This document shows, piece by piece, positions 1 to 7,465 of a stretch of 28,057 nt of DNA. Source of the DNA: a virus; the IMG/VR virus record IMGVR_UViG_3300032311_000477, positions 1 through 28,057 of that record, one strand, 5' to 3'. A program made the translations under genes and the position numbers. Every line of letters begins with the position of its first letter. Position 1 is the stretch's first letter. Under the pieces are notes generated by a model that saw only the letters and a list, made by a program, of their open reading frames with translations, had not been told where the DNA came from and made no database searches.

Positions 1-394
1 CAGGTCGTATCATATTGATTCCAATACCAACACCACCACCATGTTTTGCTAACAACATTAATTCCAAATTCTTTGAACCAATTTCATAAACACTATCACC
101 CACGTCGATACCGAAGCAAGAGATTGGTAAACCTCTATCAGTACCTGTGTTTGATAATACAGGCGTTGCTAAACACAACCATCCCTTCCAAATGTAATCA
201 AAGAATTTTGTTGCTAATTGTGGTTTATCCAATCTTTTAGCAACTGCCGTAGCAACTCTCCAATATGCATCTTTTGGTTTTTCGCCAGATTGTAAATATG
301 TTTTAGATATAGTTTTTACATATATCTCATTGTTTCCCCACGATGGAAAATCAACATCTACTTCCCATCCGTATTCTTCTCCGTAATTTTTCAT
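1..394 (-). CDS. nrdA: Ribonucleotide reductase large subunit NrdA (5' part only)
   Basis: The catalytic subunit of class I ribonucleotide reductase converts NDPs to dNDPs with the NrdB radical. Only the first 131 residues are inside the window; the frame is open to base 1. I chose the ATG at 392-394, preceded by ATAAGTT. Residues 72-81 (WLCLATPVLS) and 91-105 (ISCFGIDVGDSVYEI) match the region around the redox-active cysteine of NrdA, making Cys93 the counterpart of E. coli Cys225. GGGVGIGINMIRP follows at 119-131, also a family hallmark. The catalytic core starts almost at once: there is no room for the roughly 90-residue N-terminal ATP-cone that senses dATP in E. coli NrdA. It lies 10 bases after nrdB and should be co-transcribed with it. 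Identification is firm; the missing ATP-cone is read directly, its regulatory meaning is inference. Confidence 0.93.
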   Translation of the reverse strand, partial: MKNYGEEYGWEVDVDFPSWGNNEIYVKTISKTYLQSGEKPKDAYWRVATAVAKRLDKPQLATKFFDYIWKGWLCLATPVLSNTGTDRGLPISCFGIDVGDSVYEIGSKNLELMLLAKHGGGVGIGINMIRP

Positions 395-404
395 AACTTA
401 TAAT

Positions 405-1418
405 TTAAAATATATCATCCCAATTTTCACCTTCACCTGCTTTTGAATAATCCGTTGGTCTCATTGCGAAGAAATCGGTGTGTGTAACTCCTCCTGTAAG
501 ATGATAGAACCAATCCAATTCAGATGCCTTCTTCTCATCAAATTCAAAGTAATCATCTCCTCCTGGTATTGGATTATAACCCAATTCTCCTAATTTCTCA
601 TTAACTCTTTTTGTAATAAATTCTTTTAAATCATCTTTTTTAAGGTTTTCCAAATCACCCATTTCAAAAATCTTATCAATAAATTTATGTTCTAAATCTC
701 TAATGATTAATGCTGCTTGATAAATATCTTTTTTAGCTTCATCTAATAATTCAGGAAACTCCTCGCACATATGTCTGAATAATTGACAACCCATCTTTGA
801 ATGTAGAGATTCATCTCTTACACTCCACTTCATTTGTTGTCCAATTCCTTTTAATAGATTTCTCATTTGGAAACTATACAAAACTGCAAATGATGAGTAT
901 AATGCTACACCTTCTGCAAATGCTGAAAAGATAGCAAGTGAACGGGCAACCTCAACTCTAGCCTGATGATTTGTTTGTAAATCTTTAGGAGTCCAATCTG
1001 CGGTTGTGTTTGTTAGTAATTCAAATCTTTCTTTCATAACTTCATCATGCATAAAACCTGCGAAGTCATCTAATCCCAATGTTTCATTTAAGTATGAGTA
1101 TGCAACCGAATGTATTGTTTCTTGTGAACCAAATGCCATTGCCATCTGTCTAATCTCATGCTTTGGAAACCATTTAGTTACCATACCTGTCCAATAATCA
1201 CTTACTGCACATTCGGTTTGTGCAAATCCTAAAAGAATATTACCAACTAAATGTTTTTCTTCTTCTGTTAAATTTTCATTCCAATCCTTCACATCGCCTT
1301 GCATTGGTATTTCAGTATGTAACCAAAATGCCTGCATTTGTTTTAACCAACCTTCATTATAGTAGTCTGGAAATTCAAATGGTTTGTAGGCGATTCTGTC
1401 CGTAAATAATTTGCTCAT
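405..1418 (-). CDS. nrdB: Ribonucleotide reductase small subunit NrdB
   Basis: This 337-residue protein is the radical-generating dimetal subunit of class I ribonucleotide reductase. The ligand set is visible: Glu69 (in FAQTECAVSDYW), Glu100 and His103 (QETIHS), Glu169 (FAEGVALYSSF), Glu203 and His206 (RDESLH). Tyr107 sits at the position of the E. coli radical tyrosine Y122 (QETIHSVAY). The first ligand is glutamate rather than the aspartate of E. coli NrdB, a change known in some subclasses. The C-terminus ENWDDIF is the acidic/aromatic tail type that docks on NrdA and carries the radical pathway. Length is usual for the family and no ATP-cone is present. The start ATG at 1416-1418 is preceded by A-rich sequence without a Shine-Dalgarno motif. 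NrdA follows after 10 bases. Confidence 0.96.
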   Translation of the reverse strand: MSKLFTDRIAYKPFEFPDYYNEGWLKQMQAFWLHTEIPMQGDVKDWNENLTEEEKHLVGNILLGFAQTECAVSDYWTGMVTKWFPKHEIRQMAMAFGSQETIHSVAYSYLNETLGLDDFAGFMHDEVMKERFELLTNTTADWTPKDLQTNHQARVEVARSLAIFSAFAEGVALYSSFAVLYSFQMRNLLKGIGQQMKWSVRDESLHSKMGCQLFRHMCEEFPELLDEAKKDIYQAALIIRDLEHKFIDKIFEMGDLENLKKDDLKEFITKRVNEKLGELGYNPIPGGDDYFEFDEKKASELDWFYHLTGGVTHTDFFAMRPTDYSKAGEGENWDDIF

Positions 1419-1504
1419 ATTTTCTTTTTGTTATGTTTGAAGTGTAGATATAACTATCTTATCCATTTATAAATTCTTCTATTTCTTTAGAAAATTTTAT
1501 AGAA

Positions 1505-2863
1505 TTATCCCATATTTTCAACATACTTTTTGTGTAATAATTTTTTCTCCAATCCTTCACCATTCTTACTATCTTTTGTAGAAGCCATGCCATCAACCGA
1601 AGTTGCTGCGAACACATCCATAACACCTGTGAATGTATCAATCTTCGCTGGAAACGTCATACCATCTGGTCCAAACCTATTCTTTACAATGTGAATACGA
1701 CCTGTATTTGATAACTTATCTTTAGTCTTTCTACTCACACTCATAATAAAATCAGCTGTTTGTACTTTCTTATAAGAATCACCAACTGAATCAGCCTGAA
1801 TAACCTCGTGGTCAATTGCTGCTCTATTAGTTTGTGTTGCTGTCCAAACAGGTATTTGTGTTTCACCACTCAAACCTCTTAACTCCTCATAGATTCCACC
1901 TAATTCAGCGTATAATCCATCTCTACCACCATTACCACTTTTTAATAAATCAGCGTAATCGATAATGATAAGTTTTGGATTAAATCCAATTTGTCTTACC
2001 TTTTCAACGTGAGCTGCGATTGTTTTAGCGGATGCGAATTGTGGTGGATAATATTTGATACGAACTCTACCTGGAACTTGTTTGATTTTACGAATGATTT
2101 CATCTTTTTTCATCTTTTGGTCAGCCGTACCAATATTCGTAAGAATTGTAGTATATCTCTGCCCTACATAACTTTCAGATAATTCTAAAGTATAATGCAA
2201 AACATCTAAACCATTTTGTAATGCTGAACAAGCTATTTTAGATAAGAACCAACTTTTACCAATACCGGATGGAGCCATTACTACACCCAATTCACCTGGC
2301 CCTAATCCACCATCCATTAGTTCATCAATTACTTCCCATCCCGTAGAACAAGAATTTCGTTTAACATCTTCTAAAATAGATTCAAAATTTTCAATATAAT
2401 CTAAACCCAAATCTGATTCTACACCCACTTTGGATGCAGCCATCATTGTATCTATAATTTTATCGTAATTTCCTGCTTTTAATAAATCTACTGATTTTAA
2501 AAGTGCATCTTTAACTTTTTGATTCTTACAAAATGTTAGATATTCTTTTTTAACATATGCTAAATCATCAGCTCCTACTTGTGTATAAACATTTTTTAAT
2601 TGTTCAATTACAGTTTGCTTTAGAGCTTTATCCTCAACGCTTCCAACTTTGATTTTGAACACTTCCATTGTAGGAACTGCACGAAATTCATTGAAGTAAT
2701 CTTGTACTTCTTGTATAATCCATTGGTTTGCTTGAGATTCAAAAAATGCTGGTTTGGTGATTTCAGTTACCTGTTCAAGAAACTTTACATCCGTTATAAG
2801 GGAAGCAACAACTTTAGATTGATACGATTGGCCATATTTGACTAGTGTATCTACTACTTCCAT
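1505..2863 (-). CDS. Replicative DNA helicase, DnaB/gp41 family
   Basis: A 452-residue hexameric helicase expected to unwind the phage replication fork 5' to 3' on the lagging template. Residues 1-150 form a helical N-terminal domain of the DnaB/gp41 type. The RecA-like motor carries Walker A APSGIGKS (197-204), the catalytic glutamate in YTLELSE (Glu227), Walker B LIIID (298-302), motif H3 around WTATQTNR (340-347), and a likely arginine finger in VKNRFG (Arg396). No primase zinc or TOPRIM domain is fused, so this resembles T4 gp41 or DnaB rather than T7 gp4. The start overlaps the stop of the upstream 77-residue gene as TAATG, suggesting translational coupling. No separate primase or helicase loader was recognised in the window. 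Confidence 0.92.
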   Translation of the reverse strand: MEVVDTLVKYGQSYQSKVVASLITDVKFLEQVTEITKPAFFESQANQWIIQEVQDYFNEFRAVPTMEVFKIKVGSVEDKALKQTVIEQLKNVYTQVGADDLAYVKKEYLTFCKNQKVKDALLKSVDLLKAGNYDKIIDTMMAASKVGVESDLGLDYIENFESILEDVKRNSCSTGWEVIDELMDGGLGPGELGVVMAPSGIGKSWFLSKIACSALQNGLDVLHYTLELSESYVGQRYTTILTNIGTADQKMKKDEIIRKIKQVPGRVRIKYYPPQFASAKTIAAHVEKVRQIGFNPKLIIIDYADLLKSGNGGRDGLYAELGGIYEELRGLSGETQIPVWTATQTNRAAIDHEVIQADSVGDSYKKVQTADFIMSVSRKTKDKLSNTGRIHIVKNRFGPDGMTFPAKIDTFTGVMDVFAATSVDGMASTKDSKNGEGLEKKLLHKKYVENMG

Positions 2864-3096
2864 TATTTTTTATTTTTCTTTCTTGCTAATTTTTTTTCTT
2901 CAATCGATAATTCAACTACTTGGTCGGTAACTTGTTCGGACTTGGTCGGTTTACGTGTTGCTAACTTCCATTCTGATTTTGGAATGAATTTCCAATAACC
3001 ACCTTTTACTCTTTCATCCGCATCTGCATCACTTACTCTACGGATTTCATCAATTTCGTAACCTTTTGCTACTTTGATACATTTAATACACTTCAT
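2863..3096 (-). CDS. Small protein of unknown function (77 aa)
   Basis: I do not recognise this protein. It begins with a cysteine pair (CIKCIK, Cys3 and Cys6), has an acidic and arginine-rich middle, a GGYWKFIPKSEWK patch near residues 32-44, and a lysine-rich C-terminus ending in KKNKK. The aromatic/basic character could suit nucleic acid or protein binding, but nothing decisive is visible. It sits between groES and the helicase, 27 bases after groES, and its stop overlaps the helicase start (TAATG), so it is almost certainly translated in the same operon. The tight coupling and sensible composition support a real gene. Confidence 0.7.
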   Translation of the reverse strand: MKCIKCIKVAKGYEIDEIRRVSDADADERVKGGYWKFIPKSEWKLATRKPTKSEQVTDQVVELSIEEKKLARKKNKK

Positions 3097-3123
3097 ACTT
3101 TTTGTCCATGTTTAATTTAAAAA

Positions 3124-3429
3124 TTATTTTATTATCATTAAGATTTCTGATTCTCTTAATAATGTATATTTCTTACCACCTAATTTGATTTCTTGTCCTT
3201 GGTGATATGGTGGGAGAATTACTTCATCGCCTACCTCTACATTCATTGGAATTAATGTTCCACTTTGTGTGTAAATACCAGGTCCTACTGATTCTACTAC
3301 TGCTCTTGTAATATCCTCTTGCTTAACCGAATCTGGAATAATGATTCCACCAATCGTTTGCTCTTTTACTTCAACTTCACTTAGAAGAACTCTATCTCCT
3401 AATGGTTTTGCTAATTTGTCTTGTGTCAT
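3124..3429 (-). CDS. groES: GroES-like co-chaperonin
   Basis: A 101-residue co-chaperonin that should cap the host GroEL ring during folding of phage or host proteins. The family signature is clear: KPLGDRVLL at residues 8-16, the mobile loop running from about Glu20 to Asp39 with the GroEL-contacting GGIIIPD at 27-33, the VVESVGPG turn, and the C-terminal GKKYTLLRESEIL strand. It is much closer to cellular GroES than T4 gp31 is, and of normal GroES length. No GroEL gene is present in the window, so it presumably works with the host chaperonin. Many T4-type phages encode a co-chaperonin to fold their large capsid protein; that role here is inference. It lies in the replication/nucleotide operon and is probably expressed early. 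Confidence 0.95.
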   Translation of the reverse strand: MTQDKLAKPLGDRVLLSEVEVKEQTIGGIIIPDSVKQEDITRAVVESVGPGIYTQSGTLIPMNVEVGDEVILPPYHQGQEIKLGGKKYTLLRESEILMIIK

Positions 3430-3433
3430 ACCT

Positions 3434-3613
3434 TTATTTTTTATTTTTTTTAATTTCTGAATCTAATTCTATTACTAAATGTTTCAATACATCATCAACC
3501 AAAGATAAACTATGTGTTTTTACCATAGATAAATGGCCTTCGTAATCGACTGTTGCTTTAACACTTAATCCTGTTTTTTCATCCGTTACTTTTAATTCAA
3601 TTTTCTTATCCAT
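3434..3613 (-). CDS. Small protein of unknown function (59 aa)
   Basis: A short frame between the 5' nuclease and groES, read by hand: it starts MDKKIELKVTDEKTG, continues through SVKATVDYEGHLSMVKTH, and ends in DSEIKKNKK before TAA. The composition (alternating beta-type hydrophobics, acidic/lysine surface) is protein-like, and it exactly fills the gap, with 3 bases to the preceding stop and 4 to the groES start. The ATG at 3611-3613 has an A-rich upstream sequence like its neighbours. I do not recognise a family. Without it a gap of nearly 190 bases would remain in an otherwise packed operon, which favours it being real. Confidence 0.7.
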   Translation of the reverse strand: MDKKIELKVTDEKTGLSVKATVDYEGHLSMVKTHSLSLVDDVLKHLVIELDSEIKKNKK

Positions 3614-3616
3614 AAT

Positions 3617-4675
3617 TTAAAATTTACCTATGTGAGAAAAAGTTGATTGTAACCAATCTAACACATTTGGAAATGAATCCAATATATGTGTTTTCAATCC
3701 TACTTTTAAAAACCCTTGCTTATCGAATTTAGGAATTGGTTCTTCAAATCTATCAATAATCTTCATTCTAAGATTACCACTAAACTCCGGCTCAGATAAT
3801 TGCATCAATTTACGATTTCTTTCTAAGATTGCCAAATTATTTTCAAATAATTCGTGAGCTTTTGTTTTCTTCGATTGAGTTTTAATAAATTCCAACATAG
3901 ATTCGGTAGTATGCGTTTCTTCATCAGTTAATAATGGAAAGGATTTAATGATTGTTTTTAATCCTAAACCAGGTATACCTTCTACGTTATCGGATTTATC
4001 ACCATCAATCATTCTGAAATTTATAAAGTTATGTGGATGAATACCAAATTCTTCTTTAACTTCATCAATATTGTAAACTTTCTTTTTAGATGGTGAATAT
4101 ACACTCACATCTTTGTTTACTAATTGTAAGAAGTCCTTATCGGTACTCATTATAATAACCTTTTCATTTTCTTTCTTTAATTGAGTAGCAATGTATGCTA
4201 TAACATCATCTGCTTCAATTCCATCATAAATCATAATAGAAACAGGTAGAGCTGACAATAACTCACCTAATCCAGTCATTTGACGTTTCATAGATGCGCT
4301 TTCTTCTTCTGGGTTCATCTCAACGGAAGCGGCACGATTCAATCTCATTTTGATTTTATTCTTACCTCTTTCGGATTTATAGCCCGAATATATATTTTGT
4401 CTGCTTTTGTTTCCACCTTTGCCATCGAATACGACAACAACTCTGGTTGGATTTAAGGTTCGGATTGCAAAGCCGATACTTTTTAAAGTACCGACTATGC
4501 CTCCAATATGGTCACCATTCTCATTAAGATTAGGTGCGGTTGACCAAGAACGAATGAAGGTATTAAGACCATCAATAACTAAAGTTTTTGAATTACGATG
4601 TAAATCACCAAATCCTTTATGTTCCTCATCTATTTGTTTTAGTATATCTAAATACTTCTTATTAATCTGACTCAT
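3617..4675 (-). CDS. 5'-3' exonuclease / T4 RNase H (FEN-like)
   Basis: A 352-residue PIN/FEN-superfamily 5' nuclease, expected to remove RNA primers and flaps during lagging-strand maturation. Metal-binding acidic residues appear in the family order: Asp35 (VIDGLNTF), Asp84 (VVFDGKGG), Glu154/Asp156/Asp157 (DGIEADD), Asp179 and Asp181 (STDKDF), then Asp226 and Asp229 (GDKSDN). A helix-hairpin-helix motif GIPGLGLKTI follows at 233-242. The basic arch is seen around residues 90-116 (SRQNIYSGYKSERGKNK). Length and layout fit T4 RNase H better than the nuclease domain of Pol I. The start overlaps the end of recA by 14 bases, so the two are co-expressed and probably coupled. Confidence 0.92.
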   Translation of the reverse strand: MSQINKKYLDILKQIDEEHKGFGDLHRNSKTLVIDGLNTFIRSWSTAPNLNENGDHIGGIVGTLKSIGFAIRTLNPTRVVVVFDGKGGNKSRQNIYSGYKSERGKNKIKMRLNRAASVEMNPEEESASMKRQMTGLGELLSALPVSIMIYDGIEADDVIAYIATQLKKENEKVIIMSTDKDFLQLVNKDVSVYSPSKKKVYNIDEVKEEFGIHPHNFINFRMIDGDKSDNVEGIPGLGLKTIIKSFPLLTDEETHTTESMLEFIKTQSKKTKAHELFENNLAILERNRKLMQLSEPEFSGNLRMKIIDRFEEPIPKFDKQGFLKVGLKTHILDSFPNVLDWLQSTFSHIGKF

Positions 4676-5765
4676 TTGCTTCGTCCGTTGTTAGTTCAAC
4701 TTCATCCGTTGCCGAATTTTTGTATAATAATATTGTTGCCTCACAAATCCTACGATAGATTTGGTCTTTAAGTTCTTCGTTTTCTAACATTCTTGCGAAA
4801 TCTTTAGATTGGAATTTCATAATTTCACCTGTATCTATATCCGTATATTCGTACCAAGCTCCTGCTTGCTTTATAAGTTTAGCATCTTTCATAACTGCTA
4901 ACCATCCACCGAAATTATCAATACCTCTATCAAAGAAAATATCGAAATCTGCGTGTCGTAGTGGTGGGCCCATACGATTTTTAATAACCTGTGTTCTAAC
5001 TTTAATACCAACGATTCTATCACCGGCTTTAAGTTGTCCCATATTCTTTAATCTCAATCTAACCGAAGCATGGAATGCAAGTGCTTTACCACCGGATGTT
5101 GTCCACGGGTCACCAAACATTGCGTTCATCTTCTGTCTTAACTGATTTGTGAATACTAAAGCGATTGATTGTCTACCAATCATATTGGTAATCTTTCTCA
5201 TTGCTTTTGAAATGATAATAGCTTTATCAGTTGCATAACCATCTTTACCATAATCGGCTTCTAACTCCTTATGTGTTGATGCTGCTGCTACCGAATCCAC
5301 TACAATTGTAACTAAACGATTTTTATCGCCTGTTCTTACTTTCTCAATAATTGTTTCACATGCTTCAAAGATACCTTCAACAGTATCAACTGAAACATAT
5401 AGAAGTTTTGAGATATCTACTCCAATTGCTTCTAAAAACTCTCTACTAACTGCGGTTTCGGTATCAATCATTACTGCAACACCACCTTTACGTTGTGTTT
5501 CAGCAAGGAGATGGGCGGAGAGCAGAGATTTTCCACTCTGCTCTAAACCCGTAATCTCAGTAATACGTCCAACTGGCAATCCACCATAAGGGCGATTTGA
5601 GATTGCTACATCTAACATTGCGTTTCCAGTAGAAACCCAATCTTTAACATTTGTAGGGGCATCGCCTCCTTCATCTGTCAGGAAGTATGCAATCTTACCA
5701 TCCTTATTTTGTTTGTTGAGAGTGTCAGCGAGGATACTCGCTAAATCTTCTTCTCTTTTTGCCAT
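4662..5765 (-). CDS. recA: RecA-family recombinase (UvsX role)
   Basis: A 367-residue ATP-dependent strand-exchange protein. Walker A is GLEQSGKS (73-80), Walker B LVTIVVDS (151-158, Asp157). The L2 DNA-binding loop region, about 206-234, reads TNQLRQKMNAMFGDP followed by WTTSGGKALAF, which aligns directly with bacterial RecA rather than T4 UvsX. The C-terminal part, including VGIKVRTQVIKNR (252-264) and GAWYEY, also follows the bacterial RecA plan. In a T4-type replication set this protein takes the UvsX position, driving recombination-dependent replication and repair together with the neighbouring single-strand binding protein, which lies 14 bases upstream. The start ATG at 5763-5765 follows an A/T-rich stretch. 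Confidence 0.94.
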   Translation of the reverse strand: MAKREEDLASILADTLNKQNKDGKIAYFLTDEGGDAPTNVKDWVSTGNAMLDVAISNRPYGGLPVGRITEITGLEQSGKSLLSAHLLAETQRKGGVAVMIDTETAVSREFLEAIGVDISKLLYVSVDTVEGIFEACETIIEKVRTGDKNRLVTIVVDSVAAASTHKELEADYGKDGYATDKAIIISKAMRKITNMIGRQSIALVFTNQLRQKMNAMFGDPWTTSGGKALAFHASVRLRLKNMGQLKAGDRIVGIKVRTQVIKNRMGPPLRHADFDIFFDRGIDNFGGWLAVMKDAKLIKQAGAWYEYTDIDTGEIMKFQSKDFARMLENEELKDQIYRRICEATILLYKNSATDEVELTTDEANESD

Positions 5766-5779
5766 TGTAACTTTTTAAA

Positions 5780-6658
5780 TTAGTTGTTAAATAAATCATC
5801 GAATGCCGATGCTACATCATCTTTTGCCTTTGGAGCTGCTTTGGGAGCTTCTTCTTCCCAAGGTAAGTCATTTGGTAATGAACCAATTCCTACACCTGGA
5901 ATTTCTTGTGCTACAGATGGTTGTGGGGTTGCTACTCTCGGAGTAGAAGAAACTGGTTGCTTTGGTGCTTCCAATTCATCAATGATATCATCATCTCCCG
6001 TTGAACTAGCTGATGGGTTTAACCAATTTTCTAAAATTGTTTTTAATTCTGCGTAAGATAACTCCGAATATAATTCAGTAATTTCTTTTTGATTTTCCAA
6101 TAAGTTTTGGATAGTCGCAGAATCATCATGCAATTTACTTACTGCTGGTTTAACTCTAATTGTAGTTGTTGGATAAGATGTACCTGATTCCTCAGCTGAT
6201 TGTACATCTAATACAATATCTCTACCATTTAACGGGTCGGTAATATCTCCGTAATCAGGGTCTGCAATATAACCTAAGATATCTTGGTATACTGTTTTAC
6301 CAAATCCCCAAAATTTAACACCTTCATTTTCTTTACCACGAACAATAACTGGTGCAAAGGTTCTTAACTTCGGCTCCATTTTCTTACCTGCTTTCCAATC
6401 ATCGGTATCGCCTGTACGTTTAAGTTTTTCTGCAAACTCTACGATTGGGTCAGGTCTTCCAAATGAAATTGGTGACAAGTACGTTTTGTTGTTAATGTTG
6501 TAGTGAAAGTACAATTCGATAAAAGGAATATCCTTATTGAATTTGTAAGGTACTAAACGGATTTGAGATTTTCCGTTTGCCGGTTTCCAAATTGAATCCG
6601 ACTTTTTTGTGTTGTTTTGTAAAGAGCTAAATCTCTTTAATGCTAATGAAATGTCCAT
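5780..6658 (-). CDS. Single-stranded DNA-binding protein, gp32-like
   Basis: A 292-residue protein that coats single-stranded DNA for replication and recombination. The N-terminus (MDISLALKRFSSLQ) has the basic/aromatic character of the gp32 self-association region. The core (about 20-160) holds the aromatic-rich sequence IWKPANGKSQIRLVPY and KFWGFGKTVYQDI typical of phage T4-type SSBs. A proline-rich linker (about 215-265) leads to an acidic tail ending DDVASAFDDLFNN, the partner-docking tip common to SSBs. The protein has no cysteine, so the zinc site of T4 gp32 is absent. It is preceded by the best promoter in the window and a long structured leader, suggesting strong and possibly autoregulated expression. 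recA follows after 14 bases. Confidence 0.87.
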   Translation of the reverse strand: MDISLALKRFSSLQNNTKKSDSIWKPANGKSQIRLVPYKFNKDIPFIELYFHYNINNKTYLSPISFGRPDPIVEFAEKLKRTGDTDDWKAGKKMEPKLRTFAPVIVRGKENEGVKFWGFGKTVYQDILGYIADPDYGDITDPLNGRDIVLDVQSAEESGTSYPTTTIRVKPAVSKLHDDSATIQNLLENQKEITELYSELSYAELKTILENWLNPSASSTGDDDIIDELEAPKQPVSSTPRVATPQPSVAQEIPGVGIGSLPNDLPWEEEAPKAAPKAKDDVASAFDDLFNN

Positions 6659-6665
6659 TTTGCTT

Positions 6666-6700
6666 TTTGTTTTAAAGTTTAAGAATTTGTTTTTAAAGTT
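6666..6700 (-). repeat. Direct repeat in SSB leader, A/U-rich
   Basis: Between the leader hairpin and the SSB start codon two near-identical 15-base units occur: the coding-strand complement of 6686-6700 (AACTTTAAAAACAAA) and of 6666-6680 (AAACTTTAAAACAAA). The tract is free of obvious pairing. T4 gp32 represses its own mRNA by binding a repeated unstructured A/U-rich tract beside a folded element, so the layout is suggestive. Confidence 0.55.
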
Positions 6701-6703
6701 GAG

Positions 6704-6739
6704 GTTTATATCGATATATTCCTATATCTAAATATAAAC
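6704..6739 (-). promoter_or_regulatory. Nested hairpin in the SSB leader
   Basis: Read on the coding strand, an 8-bp outer stem (GTTTATAT / ATATAAAC) encloses a 6-bp inner stem (GATATA / TATATC) with a GGAA loop, which fits the GNRA tetraloop rule. The two stems are joined by an asymmetric bulge (TTA opposite G). It lies in the predicted roughly 95-base leader of the SSB mRNA, about 45 bases upstream of the ATG. The pairing is seen directly; a regulatory role, by analogy with T4 gene 32 translational autorepression, is inference. Confidence 0.6.
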
Positions 6740-6750
6740 TTTTTGGCTTT

Positions 6751-6760
6751 TGTTATAACA
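6751..6760. promoter_or_regulatory. Palindrome over the SSB promoter start point
   Basis: TGTTATAACA is a perfect 10-base palindrome placed where the transcription start of the SSB promoter is expected. Its position suits a repressor site, but short AT-rich palindromes arise by chance, so confidence is low. Confidence 0.3.
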
Positions 6761-6790
6761 AATATACAACTATTTTTTGTTATTGCCAAA
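6759..6790 (-). promoter_or_regulatory. Bacteroidota-type promoter for the SSB/recA operon
   Basis: On the coding strand TTTG (6790-6787) is followed after 20 bases by TATATTTG (6766-6759), matching the Bacteroidota primary-sigma consensus TTTG / TAnnTTTG. Transcription would begin near 6753 and give a leader of about 95 bases before the SSB ATG at 6658. A perfect 10-base palindrome, TGTTATAACA (6751-6760), overlaps the last bases of the -7 box and the likely start point and could be an operator. Confidence 0.72.
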
Positions 6791-6802
6791 TATTTTTAGG
6801 GT

Positions 6803-7153
6803 TTATTTTGCCCATTTTCCCCTATTAACTAATAAAGAAATTACTGAATATACAGCTAAATCCTCATATGTATCCTCAATAGATTCTCCAACCTCATCTG
6901 GCTGCCCTAATACTACCAATTGTTTTAATCTGTTGATTTTATCGTTTTTTCTGAACCATAATCCACTTAGGGATAATTTAACATCTTCCTTAGTAGCCAA
7001 TGGTGTTCCTACTGAAATATTACCAGGTCCATAGTTTCTTTGTTTCTTACAAAATGTAGTATACATTTTATCTAAAATATCCTTAAACTCTTCACAGGTT
7101 TGTGGATATGTTTCTTCGCAATATTGAATTGCGGTCATTTCTTCTTTATTCAT
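6803..7153 (-). CDS. DUF1599 / MazG-like protein (possible nucleotide pyrophosphohydrolase)
   Basis: A 116-residue all-helical protein. KKQRNYGPGNIS (36-47), GLWFRKNDKINRLKQL (64-79) and ESIEDTYEDLAVYSVI (90-105) resemble the DUF1599 family, also described as a nucleotide-modification-associated domain within the all-alpha NTP pyrophosphohydrolase (MazG-like) group. The ExxED arrangement in 93-98 would be the metal-binding acidic set. Such proteins hydrolyse or handle (modified) nucleotides in phages; the exact substrate cannot be read here. The gene is last in a run of small genes and precedes the SSB promoter. Its ATG is preceded by AAATAAGTT, the same context as three other genes. Family call is from memory of motifs, so moderate. 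Confidence 0.65.
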   Translation of the reverse strand: MNKEEMTAIQYCEETYPQTCEEFKDILDKMYTTFCKKQRNYGPGNISVGTPLATKEDVKLSLSGLWFRKNDKINRLKQLVVLGQPDEVGESIEDTYEDLAVYSVISLLVNRGKWAK

Positions 7154-7162
7154 AACTTATTT

Positions 7163-7465
7163 TTAAATTTTCCAAAATTGATACCATCTTTTCTTTTTAG
7201 TTTCCGGCTTTGCAAATGGTTGGGTGTTATCCCAAATGTTTACAATCCCACCATATCTTACCGACATCATTTGCATAAATAATTGGTGATACTCAGTTGG
7301 TATACTTCCAAAGTCAGCTTTTATTTCAATATCTAATGTAATACTTTTACTACTAGCTGTCATTAATTTTAATTGGTCATGCATTTCAACAATAGTACTA
7401 CTTTTTACTATTAAATGTGAACCATCTCCAATATGGAATTCTCCTTCTTTTTGTTTTGGTGCCAT
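7163..7465 (-). CDS. Small protein of unknown function (100 aa)
   Basis: I do not recognise this protein. It begins MAPKQKEGEFHIGDGSHLIV, has predicted beta-type segments (SITLDIEIKADF about 41-52, VRYGGIVNIW about 69-78) and a basic, tryptophan-rich C-terminus (KKKRWYQFWKI). No signal peptide or membrane segment is evident. It lies 9 bases upstream of the MazG-like gene and shares the AAATAAGTT-ATG start context with it, so both are probably translated from one message. Confidence 0.65.
   Translation of the reverse strand: MAPKQKEGEFHIGDGSHLIVKSSTIVEMHDQLKLMTASSKSITLDIEIKADFGSIPTEYHQLFMQMMSVRYGGIVNIWDNTQPFAKPETKKKRWYQFWKI

Noticed and set aside
405-1418. Possible intein or intron insertion in nrdB
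   Set aside because: The reading frame is continuous, of normal length, and all ligand motifs are uninterrupted.
1459-1641. A 60-codon minus-strand frame that overlaps the helicase end and continues past it as FSKEIEEFING
   Set aside because: Most of it is the helicase read in another frame; the part beyond the helicase stop is only about 15 codons. The look is protein-like, but no start signal or conserved feature supports it.
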